Program-made: the position numbers and the translations under genes
The notes under the pieces: model-generated
Database searches by the model: none
Told to the model about the DNA's origin: nothing
What the model saw: the letters and a program-made list of their open reading frames with translations, nothing else
Source: Guadua angustifolia
Taxonomy: Eukaryota > Streptophyta > Magnoliopsida > Poales > Poaceae
Length of the DNA: 64,000 bases
Assembly (NCBI GenBank): GCA_036346375.1
Contig: CM070512.1
Span: forward strand, 43,880,466-43,944,465
Direction: 5' to 3'
Part shown: positions 12,346 to 24,502 of the stretch, piece after piece
Layout: each line of letters begins with the position of its first letter
Position numbering within the stretch: the stretch's first letter is position 1

Positions 12346-13993
12346 TTGATCCTCCGGAAGGTCTGGTTCTTGGGGAGCAGCAGGCGGATCACGACGAGCG
12401 CCCCGAGAGGTGGAGGCCCTTGCTTGCTGGGTGTCTTGCGGATTCGCCGCATAGGCGAGGAATGCCTGTCACGAGCACGAACGCTCGCTCACCTCACTTC
12501 CCAAGATATTGCTCAAGGATCTAGTGGATCGCATCCTGCACATAATCCTTATTAGAAGCTGATAACAAAAGAGAGCATTAACTACTTTCAAATGCGCCTC
12601 TGTAAGTTTATAATTATTTCATTTTAACTTAAGTAAACACAAGAATAATCTCATCGTAAACTTCCACTCTAACAAATCTAAAATTTACGAGAGAAAATTC
12701 ATACATGCACTCACGTAAAATTGCACAACCAAAAGATGCTCATAACATATCACATATTTATTCTACAGTACTTAAAACATATGCATCAAACTTCCAAAGG
12801 CAGCAAACATACACATATATTTTACATCTAGCCATCTTCCAGACCTAGAACACATGCATGCCTGCTCATCCACTAGAGCCGAACATACAGGCACATTTTC
12901 TACATCCAGTACTCACCATACTTGAAACATACACATATCCATTTACCTTCCAGTGCTACCATTATATACATATACATCTTACATTTATCACTTTACAATA
13001 CCAAAATATACCACTACACATGCACCCAGTTGGCTGTCTTCCTATACCATACCAAGCTTCTGTTCTTGATTAATCTCCACGCCTCCAATTAGTCATCCGA
13101 GTCGCTGGACGGCACCACCATGCCGCGGTTCTTGGGATATGGTGGCGGCACTATTACGTCACAACTACTCTCCGAGCTAGAGGGTACAAGCGATCGATCA
13201 TGAACATCCACGGGTTGAAATCATTGCAAATACTCGCTTATTACCGATATGCGCGCTTAGGTGCAACTGCAGGATTATCAAATCCCTATGGTTTTCATAT
13301 ATGCTAAATACGCATCTACACTAATATTATGAACCTTGCACATTCTCGCGCATTAGTTTACGATCTATCTCTTGCATAGCTTGATGCCTAATCTCATTGC
13401 GATTGCTTTGCGTGATGTTGCACTACCCGGTCTCTAGTAAGAGTAGTAGCATGAGCCTTAACCTTAAACCCGATCGGTGTTTGCTTTATACTAAAAATCG
13501 GTTTACTTTTTATGGCCAAAATCAACCGCTAATTCCTTGCCACGCCGGTCCACACTATGTTATGGGTCATCTGTAAAATTTAAAATAATCAGATTAGTAC
13601 CCAACAACACATTTAGAGCAACCAAGAATAATTAGATAACACCCAATTTTCAATTATACAATAATGCCAACATCTTTCATTAAAACACATAAGCTAGCAG
13701 CTCTTCTTCAATTCACACATTTACAAATAAAAGTGCTGTCTTCCTCTCAAAACACACTAACACTTGCAACTTGATTTTTACAACTTCCAGCAAGGTCATA
13801 CCAACCCCTTTACAGAACATGCTGCCACAAAAGTGTTCTCTACAACTTTTTCATCACCTTACTAATTCTCATCTAGAGCCTTATACACAAACCAGCAATT
13901 TTTAACCCCACATCACATATTTACAGCAAGAGTCCAGCTTGCAATTCCCATGCATACTAGCACAAAAGTTTCCTCAGTTCACTCATCACCCTA
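12346..13993 (-). other. Retrotransposon leader between leader ORF and gag, noncoding as read
   Basis: This AT-rich stretch lies between the leader ORF and gag. The part next to gag (12346-12550) is GC-rich and may be out-of-frame 5' gag sequence. The rest (12550-13990) shows only short incidental ORFs and no recognisable domain. A long leader is common in large plant Gypsy elements. Confidence 0.5.
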
Positions 13994-14716
13994 CTAACTC
14001 TCTCCTAAGACTTTAGACATATATTCCCTGCGCCTATACACACATGGAGATGCAGGATGATACTCACACATGCTAGCGGGATTAATTCCCTTGTCATTCA
14101 CCAAGCGCGGTAAGCTGCCTACAGTAGACATCCTGGCACCTCGAGACCTACCCACAGTAGGGACATACGAGGCCGGTGGAGCGCGCTGAGCGGATGGTAT
14201 CTGTAAGGCACCACCACTTAGCACTGTACGTGGCACGGCACCCCTCGCCACACCCGATGCTAAAGTGGTTTTTAAAAATGCCATACGCTCGCGAGTCTCC
14301 CTAAGTTCCTGTGCCAACTGCACATAATGTTGGTCTAGCCTATTTGCAAAATCCACCATGACTCGTAGGCTGGCATTACTAACACTACTAGAGTCCCTAT
14401 AAACACTATCTCCCACTACTAGCCTCCCAGGTAAATAATAATAAGAGGGATCTAAGTCTGGGAGAGCACACCTAAGACGGACTATAGCTAGATACGCCGC
14501 CTCGTTCATGGATGCATCTATTGATGACCCGAAACCCACAAAACTTCGCTCCCCCTCATTCCAAGCAGGCCTAGGGGGCACAAAAACCCTGGTAGCGAAC
14601 TCTTTTGTCTCCACACTAAGATGAGCTTGGAACACCACGTAGCGGGGATGACCCTCGAAGTGACAGGCCATCAGCAGACTACTTAATGCTCCCATCATCC
14701 CCGCTCGACTCCACAC
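13994..14716 (-). CDS. Leader ORF of unknown function between primer-binding site and gag
   Basis: This is an intact 240-codon frame, read in the same direction as gag-pol, starting about 225 bp downstream of the primer-binding site. I do not recognise a defined domain. It has an N-terminal half with aromatic and acidic residues (RYVVFQAHLSVET, YLAIVRLRCALPDLDPSYYY), a helical, possibly coiled-coil stretch (residues about 118-145, LDQHYVQLAQELRETRERM), and a Ser/Arg-rich tail. Grass gypsy elements often carry an additional uncharacterised ORF upstream of gag, and this could be one. The corresponding region in the left copy (2831-3420) is recognisable but frame-broken. The start is the first Met, so an earlier start is not excluded. 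Confidence 0.5.
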   Translation of the reverse strand: MWSRAGMMGALSSLLMACHFEGHPRYVVFQAHLSVETKEFATRVFVPPRPAWNEGERSFVGFGSSIDASMNEAAYLAIVRLRCALPDLDPSYYYLPGRLVVGDSVYRDSSSVSNASLRVMVDFANRLDQHYVQLAQELRETRERMAFLKTTLASGVARGAVPRTVLSGGALQIPSAQRAPPASYVPTVGRSRGARMSTVGSLPRLVNDKGINPASMCEYHPASPCVYRRREYMSKVLGES

Positions 14717-14941
14717 AGTAGATTCATGATAGGCACAAATCTTGCCACCTACAATAATAAAATAAAGAGGAAGGCAAGATTAACATACGTAATTATGAAA
14801 GCAAAGAGACCACAAATAAGAAAGTTAGCGATTATGCTAAGTTCCATTATTAGTAGTGAGATGAATTTTTAACTTAACACAAATTAAGTTTTTAGATTTT
14901 TACTAACGACCCTGACTCCCGAGGTTTCCTACAGTCTCTAT

Positions 14942-14955
14942 GGCTCTGATACCAA
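14942..14955 (-). promoter_or_regulatory. Primer-binding site for initiator tRNA-Met
   Basis: The minus strand reads TTGGTATCAGAGCC immediately after the CA end of the 5' LTR (14957-14956). TGGTATCAGAGC is the complement of the plant tRNA-iMet 3' end and is the standard minus-strand primer site of Ty3/Gypsy and copia elements. It fixes the LTR boundary and the orientation of the element. Confidence 0.92.
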
Positions 14956-17900
14956 TGCTGTGAGACCCCGTTCCGATGAACAGGAACCTCCATGTGTATA
15001 CAGTACTAGTCCCTGGATCAGTAGCTAGCACACACATGTTTACAACAATAATATCACAACCAAACAGGGTATTAATAACTTGCACCTGAATAATTATACA
15101 GAACAAATTTTTACAACACTTAGGAATAATAAAGTAGCAACAACACTGCAGCGGAAAAACCAAAACCCAGTGGATTGCCCCTACAACCCGCAGGCATTAG
15201 ACTGGGGAAACACCTAGAAGAAAAAGTCGCCATCTAAACTCCCACGACAGTACTGAAAATATGCGTCGTCTGGCAAGGCTGCATCTTCATCTTCTGAGAC
15301 AGCAGGTAAAGCAAGACTTGAGTACATTGGTACTCAGCAAGACTTAGTAACAAATGCAATAAAATAATCATGCAGGCTTAAACAAGGACAGGCTCTAGTT
15401 ATTTTGCAGTTGCTAAAACAGTAAAGCATAAACTAGTATTAGATTGCAATTCGCATTTAAAAACAACTGCGAAAGAATAAGTAATTTACAGAAAGTAAAT
15501 ACAGTTGCACAACCTGTCTACCCGACTGACAGCCATACATGTCGATTCCTTTGGACATAAAACAGTTGCTAAAATCAGTTTCAAACCGAAACTTCAGTTT
15601 TCAGAAATTAACAAAGTCTAACATTGGAATGACTTCACCAAGTGCCCATAACCGCGGGCGCGGCTAATTAATTAGATTTTAAACTCTGCAGAGGTGTACA
15701 ACTTTACCCACAAGGAATGATCCACCCTTTTTGCAAGGCCATTCGACACACTTCCTTTGGTGTGCCGGCAAGGCGATCATACATAGCCGTTACATTATCT
15801 AAACATGACTTTGATCCAGCCCGGGACGTTAACCTCGCCTCAAAAACAGAGACACTCACCCAAGCCGTGGATCCACATTTATCACACCCAACACCACGCT
15901 CTGTCCATGGCAAGGCGTGACATCGTTAACCGGTTATGCATTTACCCATACGAACTGCATGGCAGCCCCTAACAAGCAAATCCATAACGGAATGCCTCTG
16001 CAAGCTCCCGCCTTCCAATGAGCAAAGCCATGTCTAAATAACTTAATAAGCTATGGCCGTCCCATACCGGACCTCGTGGTTGTACGGAATTCTTGGATCA
16101 ATAGCGTCCCATTGCTCGGTCCTTAAAGCGACGTGGGCGACACTCCACCCTACACTACGTGCAGTTCCTTTTTGCACTACCGGCTATTGCCAATAGTCGC
16201 CCACATCCAATTCATAGTTTTAGTTGGAGTTTTTAGTAAACTAATAGCAACTTTTTCAAATGGCAGTTGGTTGAATAAACAGTTCGAAATGGAAACATTT
16301 TAGCGCTAAGCATGGCTAAGCAGATATTATATCTAACGGTTATAACCACAGTGACATTAGATTATGTCTAACCCATACATATGGTTACAAGGTTCACATG
16401 TCATAGAGATTAAAGGAAAACCCTAATACACAGGGATAACTGATTGTTCTACCCAAGATAGCTGTTTTTATGGAGAATTACTCGCATGCAATATACAGTT
16501 GCAAAAACAACATATTGTAGGTGAATTATTGGGCTCAACATGATCAAGGATTTGCTTGCCTTGCTCAAGACTCGCCAAGATCAATCTCGTGATCGACTTC
16601 AGATCTTCCTCCTCGACGGGCTCGCTAACGCCTCACACGCCGCAAGACAAAGCGTAAAATAATTATCGCAAGTAAAAAGGGCAAAAAGAAAATTGATAGT
16701 AAGAACGAATATAACTCCACACACGTAATGGGTTGCTTATTATGAATTTCTTTTCTTTATTTTACTTAATTCAAGATGCTAAAATTGTGAATTCTTTTAT
16801 TTTAATCTTTTCAATTCAAGACGCAAAAATAGATTAAACTATAATAATTTAACCATTTCGTGCCTAGACAGATCCTTCATTCCCTTTTGATTGGATTTAG
16901 AGTCAAAGCAATATTTTAATAGAATTCTAGTTATTGACAAGACTTCATTGCTAGAATATATATATATGAATCTTCATATATATATGTACACTAACATATG
17001 TGTGATTATGCATGCAAGGATATGTATGCATAATCAAAAACCTAATTAAGTTCAATGTCACACCGACTCATCAAATTCTTCATTTTATTACTTCCGATCT
17101 TACCATCCTCCTATTTTAACTTAAAGCATAATTTCATTTTAAACTATACATGTGACATTGTTTCACTTAAGGATTTATTACAACTAGAATATCTCCACTT
17201 AAACATCATTACATTGCATTCTTAAGTCATAATTAGATGATCGTGGTCCCTGAAAATTCACTTTTCTTAATTTTTGTTTAAAGTTAAAATCGTTAATTCC
17301 TTATGGCATAAAGCTTTCTTCATGTATTTTATTTATCAGAAATCATACAGTAACTAAACTAAAAATATTTTTGCATATTCTAATTCTACTGGATTTTACA
17401 TGAATTTACAAATTTATTTCACTCGAATCGGATTTCTAAATCACAAGATATTTAAACTTGAATCTTCACAGACTATGCAAATTCCTGAAAATAAAACTTT
17501 CCATAAATGGCAAATACGTTTTCCACCGAGATTACGCTTTCCTTTCTTGGCTAAACCGATTCACCATCAAGGCTGGGACCCGATTGTCGTGCGACAAAGA
17601 ACAGAGAATTGCTTTCACGGCCTGCGGCGTAACGGCGGCCGAGCGGGAAATGGACGGCACCTACAAAGACCAAAGATGATGAGAGGAGTCTAATGGTGGC
17701 ATTCATTCCGCTCGGGGCCGCCAACAAAGTCGCCCACGCGCGCTGCTTTGCCGCCATGGATTCGCGAAGCTCTACTCCGTGAACGATTGGCTAAGGTGAG
17801 GATTTGGTGAGCATCGGTGAGTTGAGGAGATTCGATTTACCCGAGAACGGCGAGAAGAGTTAGCGAGAAGCTCGCCCACTGCGCTACCGAGACGGAGAAG

Positions 17901-19265
17901 ATGACCGGCGAGCTCGCGAATCGCAAGGAAATGGGTTCAATTGAAGCTCGGTTAGGGCTCTATGACGCATGGCGAAGCTCGGTGGAATCGATTCCGTGAA
18001 TTACCCTTGCTCGCTTGATTCGCGTTCCCCTTTCCTCCTCCCGCGAGAAATGGCGGCGAAGAAGAAGTGCACCGAGCCCGCCTGTGAAGTTGGCGAAGGA
18101 AAGGAAAGAGTGCTAACGCGCTAAGAGATGGTTTTGTAGTCGTTTAGGCGAACTGTTGAGTCTGGGCCGCGCTGGCAATCGCCGCATTCGGCATTGGCAG
18201 ACAGAGCCGGCGAAGGTAGGTAATGGCGGCTTCGGTGTAAATGACTCGTGGCTGGTCCGTGCGGTGGTGAGGAAGGGTGACGCGAGGAATGACCGAGCGA
18301 AGAGTGGTTCAATGGATCGATCTCGGCGAGAGCATTCGGCTCCTGCCCTCGGTGGAACAAACGGAAATGGAGATGAAACCTCCATTGTCAGCGACTGAAG
18401 ATTACCGCTGCGCCAAAGAAAACGGAAGGAAATGGAATTGACCCACAAGTCGATGAGGATCAAAAAGAAACAGGTGGTTGGGATGAACTTTTCCCTTCTC
18501 TCTCCGATTTTTACTAGTGGTCAAATGGATACAGAAAATGGTGAAATTTTTTTAACGTGTTCTCCAACCAGTATTTACCTCCTGGTAAAAATTTGAGGTT
18601 TATCCAAGTTACTGAAATTTTATAAAAATTCTTTCAATAGTGACTATTTGATTTCCTAGCCTCTGTCTTCGATTTTTGTTTATGATCAAATGAAGTCCAT
18701 TATTTTTAAATTTTTGTTTTTCAATTGGATTTGGGCTATGGATTCTGATGTAAAATTTTCAGCTCAATTACTCGATCCATTATTTAATTAAAATTCTGAC
18801 ACTGAAATTCCCATTTTTCTAAGTTTTCTTTTTCGAATTTTATTAAGTCTCAAACCATTTTATTAATTTATTATATTTTTGCTATGTGTAGATATAGCAA
18901 TGAGGTTCTCATATAAATTTTCTCAATTCCATTTGCTGTTCCAATATTTTCCACCATTTCTGACAATGCATGATTTGGGAATAAAATTTGTTCGGCCATT
19001 TTCCTTCCTCAATTTCCTTTGCATAAATTTCATTTGATAAATAAAATGGCTTACTTACAAGTTCAGGATTCTCCTATTAAATTTTCCAATTTTTCACTTT
19101 TTGTTTCTTTGCATTTTCTTCTTTGCATTCTTTTTATTGCAACTCCAAGCACAAGAAATTCAATAAACTCCAAATAAAATCAAAGACATTATGAACAAGC
19201 TGAAAATATTCACATTCAAATTTAAATACTATGTTTTACTGTTCCTAAATTTCCGGGCTGTTACA
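14956..19265 (-). repeat. Right LTR (5' LTR)
   Basis: The LTR is 4310 bp and begins on the minus strand with TGTAACAGCCCGG at 19265, ending in CA beside the primer-binding site. It is collinear with 3644-7934 over its full length. It should carry the promoter, but I could not assign a TATA box with confidence. The sequence beyond its outer edge (from 19266) belongs to a CACTA transposase, showing insertion into that element. Confidence 0.9.
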
Positions 19266-19325
19266 CACATCCTTGTACTCAGAAATAACCAAGAAAATCG
19301 CAAAGGCGGCGATCGAATAGAGCTA

Positions 19326-21882
19326 TTACCTCCACAGGGCTCGAACCAAGATAAATCTCTTGCCTCCCGCTTCGTTGTCGCCTCTTGTTCCGACCATAAC
19401 CACGTCTACACTTTTCCTCCGCTTTGAGCGGTTACTGCTCGGTCCCGTATCACACCGAATTCCCCATCTCATTTCTTGCGGTTGGCGATCCCGATCGTCG
19501 ACAAGATCATTCATGTAATCAACACAAAACTCTATCACCTCCTCCACACGTAGCCCTCGGCAATGCAAACCTTCCGGACGTGAACGGTTACATGGACGTA
19601 CTTTCTTGGAGACACTCATGTACCTCTCGAAGGGAACATGTTGTGCGATATCCGCTCCGAGGATACCTATCTCCTTGACAAGGTGAACAGGAGATGAACC
19701 ATGATATCAAAGAATGCGAGGAGGAAAGATCATCTCGAGGCTAACCAAACTTTGTACCACATCGCCTCCAACTTAGGCGGTTTAGTTGGTTCGACAACCT
19801 TCTGCGAAATGGCGTTCAGGATGGAACATAGCTTTGTGATTGTCCCCGCACCCACTCGGCAAGATACCTCTAACGACTCACGGAGCAACTGTGTCATCAA
19901 CACAAAGGCGTCATGGGATTTTAGGCCTTGGAGTTTGTTCTCTTCGTGTTTACTGAGTCTCTTTACATTTGAGGAGTATCCGAAGGGACCTTCACACTGC
20001 TCAAACACTCAATCATGCTTTTTCTCTTCTTTGCTTGGAGTGTAGCTCGCAGGATGTAGAAAAAGTTGTTTTGTCCTTCTTTGTTTTTGAATGTAGGTCA
20101 CTCCTCACCTCTATGTCTTCAAGGTCCTTCCGAGCTTGCGGTGTATCTTCGATTTGCCATACATATCTATGTAGCCTAGCGGTGTTCAAGCAAACATTCT
20201 TCGTGATGTGCATGAAGTCAAGCGAGTGACGAACCTCCAAAACTTCCCAATACGGCAGTCCCAAAATATTGATTTCTTCTTCCATGTGGGTGCATGACCA
20301 TCCTCGTTCGCACAGTATGCTTCCAAGACCCTTCCCAAATACTACTTTCAGATCCTTTACCATAGCAAACACAAGTCGCCCATTACGATGCTGAGGCTTA
20401 ACACGAATTTCTGTTCCCCCGTTAAATTTACTGCCTTTCCACCTCAAAGCATGACTGCCAGGAAGAAACCTGCGGTGGCCCATGTACACACACTTCCGAG
20501 AGTTTTTCAGGTACATGTAGTCCGTTTCATCTATGCACTGGGTGCAGGCTTTAAACCCTTTGGCACGGCGAGACGGAGTTACCGAGCAGGCCAATCGTTG
20601 ATTGTTACAAACAACAATGCACGCAGGTTGAAATACTCTCTTTTGTACTCATCCCAAACCCGTACACCATCCTCCCACAACTTCACAAGGTCTTCAACCA
20701 ATGGTTTCAGGTAGACATCGATGTCGTTTCTAGGTTGCTTCGGGCCTTCGATCAACAATGGCATCATGATGTACTTCCGCTTCATGCACAACCATGGAGG
20801 AATGTTATAGATGCAAAGCGTCACAGGCCAGGTGCTATGGATGCTGCTCAACTGACCGAAAGGATTCATCCCATCGGTGCTCAACCCAAACCTTATGTTT
20901 CTGACCTCATTTGCAAAGTTCGGGTAAGCCCGATCTACTTTCCTCCACTGCGAGCCATCTGCAAGGTGTCTAAGCATCCCGTCTTCCTTACGCTCTTCTT
21001 CATGCCAACGCATCATCTTGGCATGACCTTCGTTAGCAAACAGATGCTTCAGCCGGGGGATCACAGGGAAATACCACAATACTTTGGCTAGAGTTCTCTT
21101 CTTCGTACGATTCCCATCTAATTCACTTGGATCGTCACGCGCACCTTATACCGATTCTTCGCTGCACCGACAAACCTCCAAATCGGCATACTCATTGCGA
21201 CACAGATACATTCGTTAGGACATGCGTGTATCTTCCGTACTTGCAATCCTAAAGGCGGAGGACTCGCCGCTTCAAACGAGATTCGGTAGAGTGTTACCTT
21301 CCGGAAGCAACTTCTTTCGAGTGATAACAAACCATTGAATGCCTTGTCCGACACACCGTTTGTGGCCTTCCATTGCATGAGTTCTAGTGTAGTACGCAGC
21401 TTTTTGTGGCCCCGTCCACGCTTTGGGTACAAAGCGCCTACGTGGTCCTCTACCATGCTCTGAAACTTCTTGTATTGTCTTTCCTCTGTGAACTCTCCTC
21501 TCCATCACGGAGCATCCGATCTAGCTCATCATCGCCAAACTCGCCGATCAGTATCTTCCACGGACCCGTATTGAGTGGTGTTTGGCATCTTGTTGGCTCT
21601 ATCTTCCTCTTCTTCGTCTTCTTCATCGTCTTCCCGTCGAATCGCCTCTGCTTCGCCATGGTGGGTCCATCAGGTATAGTTTGCCGTGAAACCTCTCGTG
21701 ATCACATGCCTCATAACCATCCATCGTTCGCAGTGCTCCTTCTCATTCTTTCAATCTACGCACGGACAACGTATGAAGCTTCCTGGAGGCAAGAATGCAA
21801 CGGCCGCGTCAAGAAACTCCTTCATGCCATCTCTGAACTCTCTTGACCGACGGTCCGCATTGTACATCCATTGCCGGATCAT
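19326..21882 (-). pseudogene. CACTA TNP2-type transposase, degenerate
   Basis: The likely start is at 21882 (MIRQWMYNADRRSREF). It leads into the transposase-associated domain with FIRCPCVD, where the codon after VD is TGA instead of a Cys codon. Several frame changes follow. The TNP2 (Transposase_21) core is clear at 21079-20013: LKHLFANEGHAKMMRWH, FGLSTDGMNPFG, STWPVTLCIYNIPPWLC, LRALLFVTINDWPA, and then the GFKACTQC-type block. Fragments of the downstream DUF4218-type region follow (KLQGLKSHDAFVLM near 19990-19730, and SVSKKVRP-NRSRPEG at 19619-19326). The product would bind and cleave element ends. It is not functional as read. Confidence 0.87.
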
Positions 21883-22439
21883 CTACACCAATAAAAATAA
21901 TAACAACATCTATCACAATATTTAATTAAAGCTAACTATGTCTAATAGTTTTGTATTTTTAATCATTACGTATTCTTTTAACTAAAGCCAACTAATTATT
22001 TCTAATCCTGCTGCATTTTTTAAAATAAAACTAACTAATTGTTACATGTTCATGCAAACCTTTTCTATCATTCGCATTTTAATTTTACTAAATAAAAATT
22101 ATTTTTTACCTTTTCCCCACCTTTGTAATTTTTCATCGTTTCACATTAATTGCATTTCATTCCATACACCAAACAATATATCACCTTAAGAACAAAAAAT
22201 AAGCCAACAATGAAACACTAACAATTCCCACAAGAACAAAACATGATTTCTCAACATCCAATGCACAAAAACATCAATATATAGGTGAGAAGGATGTCGA
22301 CAACATATTACTCACCTTAGGAACAATTAATTCGAGCTAATAGCCTCAATTGAAAATTTTGGCAGACCTCCCCCATGAATCGCTCTCGGTCCACCACTCT
22401 GTCCCTGTCTGAGCTCGGGAGGAATATGGGGTTTAAATG

Positions 22440-22711
22440 CGCTGGAAGATAGGGTTTAAATCTTATTTGGGCGGAAGGGGTCTCTACAAGTGGTTCTACA
22501 CACGAACCGCTTCTGGATCCCCACCTATAGAAGCGGTTCGTGTCTCAAACCGCTTCTAGAGATGGGACTCCAGAAGGGGTTCGTGTCAAGAACCGCTTCT
22601 AGAGACCCCTCCCTGCCGTGCCACTTAACCGCTTGTGGCACGTAGAGCACAAGCGGTGCGCACCTAACCTCTTGTGATAGACCGGTTGTGAAGGCCGGTT
22701 CTGTAGTAGTG
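22440..22711. repeat. CACTA-1 terminal inverted repeat and subterminal repeat array
   Basis: The region contains at least eight variants of a short motif, AGAAGCGGTT or its complement AACCGCTTCT, in both orientations, some adjacent to CGTGT. It ends with TGTAGTAGTG at 22711. Such arrays are the binding sites for the TNPA-type protein in CACTA elements. Several pairs face each other and could form hairpins. Confidence 0.8.
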
Positions 22712-22890
22712 CCACTAGGTCCACTACATGTCCACCTCGTCATCTCGACTGCTATCAGGTGCAAGAGGGACTCATTCATCACCTTCTCCCATTACGACTA
22801 TGGCATCGTGGTCGGCTGCCCTGAGCCCTTCACCTTTCGAGCATGGCAGCATGCAGTGCTGGACACGATGGCGTAACGTAACAGTTAGTG

Positions 22891-24318
22891 ATATGCCCTT
22901 GAGACAATCATGGAGATGATTGTATCATGTCTATAATTATAAAATGATATGATTATTTTGTCCATTGAATAAATATCATTAGTATTGATCAAAGTGTATA
23001 TAACTTGTTCGTGAAACTCTTTATTCATATTTTGATATTATTTTGAATTATTCCTGACCTTATATCATCATGTGGGAAAATTGTGATTTATAGATCAGTA
23101 CATGCATTGATTGATATGTTCTTGAATCATGTACATAGGGATATCAAATCAATAATATACACATGTATTGGAGAATATGGTTTTGGAGTGACCCACCATG
23201 AGACATTGTGGGAATTGTTATATTCGTAAGTGTCGTTAGTTGGTCTCATATATAGTATATGTGGGATCCTTAGACCTGAGATCGTCATGGTTTCCTACAT
23301 GCACAGTTGTATGCTTAGATGTTTTCAAACACTACTCCATAATTGGAGAGTCATAAAGGTAGTTTTTGAGTATATTATAAAAACATATGAAGGAATGTGA
23401 GCGATCAAGATAAAATTTGTTCTCCTATGTAATGGCGGAGATATCTCTAGGCCCATCAATGTGGTTGGATTAAGGAGGTGCATGAGAATGCCAAATGTGA
23501 TTGAGGAGCCAATTGCAACTGAGTAATCCACTATAGAACGAGTGAAGGATCGAGTTATTATAGGATAGCACCTTTCTCGCCTTGAATTCGATCTGGTATC
23601 GTGACGCGAAAGGATCGGTACATAAACACTATATAAGTTTGTCCAATATGACCTTTGTATATATTTGGAAGTCGTTATGCTCTACTAGAGGCCACTATCG
23701 ACTTATGGGCTAAAAAGAGTTTTCGGACCATAGCCAAATATGCATGAACATACATGGTCACATATTTAACAGGTTGGAATATATTTTTTAGGATTAGATC
23801 CAACACTAATGGACCAAGTGGGCTTTGCACCTTGGTTAGGCCTCTAACATAGGATTCCACGCCGAGAGACTATATAAAGGGAGGCTAAAGGGATGCGATT
23901 GTTGTACCATCGCACCCACTAAAATCGTAACTGCCACTGCTCAGGTCCTATCGTGCGCGCTGGTGCTAGCACACTGATGCACGATATTCCTTTCTTGAAT
24001 GTGTGGACTTCGATAGAGGCATTACTGTTACTATAGTGCTGATCGGGATAATCGTTCGAGCACTTTTGAGCATCGCTCTAGGATGATCGACCACCGCTTG
24101 AGGATAATCAACCACTGCTAGAGGACGCGTGGTACTGCTATACTGCGTGTTTGGTAGTAACGATCTATAATCTCACTTACTTGGCATCGATCGACCACTT
24201 CTCAAGAACGTGCGATACGTTGAATTAGGCTACTTCAACTAGCCTTCCGCTACAGTACTGCGTATCTTGTGGTAATGATCCATAATCTCTCACTTTCTTG
24301 GCATCCTGGTTTACACAG
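22891..24318 (+). repeat. Probable copia-type LTR (solo or truncated)
   Basis: The sequence starts TGATATGCCCTTGAGAC, similar to the TG(TTGGAA)ATATGCCCTAGAGGC start of grass Angela/Maximus-like copia LTRs. It has a TATA box followed by a transcript-start-like region, and ends near TTGGCATCCTGGTTTACACA at about 24318. No gag-pol or primer-binding site follows, so it is probably solo. The exact ends and target duplication are unresolved (GTTAG before, GTAGA after). The family assignment is by general resemblance only. Confidence 0.45.
23871..23880 (+). promoter_or_regulatory. TATA box of the copia-like LTR
   Basis: TATATAAAGG lies after GAGAC and about 30 bp before a GC-mixed stretch, the usual U3/R arrangement of plant copia LTRs. 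Transcription from it would run toward the CACTA element at 24.5 kb. Confidence 0.5.
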
Positions 24319-24502
24319 TAGAATATTTAATTTGCATTAGTATAGCCTACCCATATTCCTTTGGTAACACAGCATAGGAACATGCATGGCAGCATGTCAT
24401 GCTCTGACAACCACATGCAAATTGTGCATGGCAACGCATATTTTCCCCGTTTATGATGGCTTAGCTTGGGCATCCTTCAGCGAACACAATGCGTGGCTTG
24501 CA

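Larger units (their letters stand above)
3644..19265 (-). mobile_element. Ty3/Gypsy chromovirus LTR retrotransposon (Tekay/Del-like), about 15.6 kb
   Basis: Minus-strand order is 5' LTR (19265-14956), primer-binding site, leader ORF, gag with CCHC knuckle, aspartic protease, reverse transcriptase, RNase H, integrase, chromodomain, 3' LTR (7934-3644). RT-RNase H before integrase defines Ty3/Gypsy, and the terminal chromodomain defines a chromovirus. The very long LTRs and the domain wording suggest the Tekay/Del clade, which is an inference. The coding part is split by several single-base frameshifts. It has inserted into a CACTA element at its right edge. No 5-bp target duplication can be checked because the left flank is another element copy. 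Confidence 0.88.
19266..22711 (-). mobile_element. CACTA (En/Spm) transposon 1, truncated at its low-coordinate side
   Basis: The outer terminus is at 22711. Reading the minus strand inward gives CACTACTACAGAACCGGCC, a canonical CACTA terminal inverted repeat, followed by about 270 bp of subterminal repeats and a TNP2 transposase gene on the same strand. The other end is not in the window, because the gypsy element begins at 19265. The 3 bases outside the terminus are CCA, but without the other end no target duplication can be verified. Confidence 0.85.

Noticed and set aside
14942..14955. Match to tRNA-iMet considered as a tRNA gene
   Set aside because: Only the 3'-terminal complement is present, directly at the LTR edge; it is a primer-binding site.
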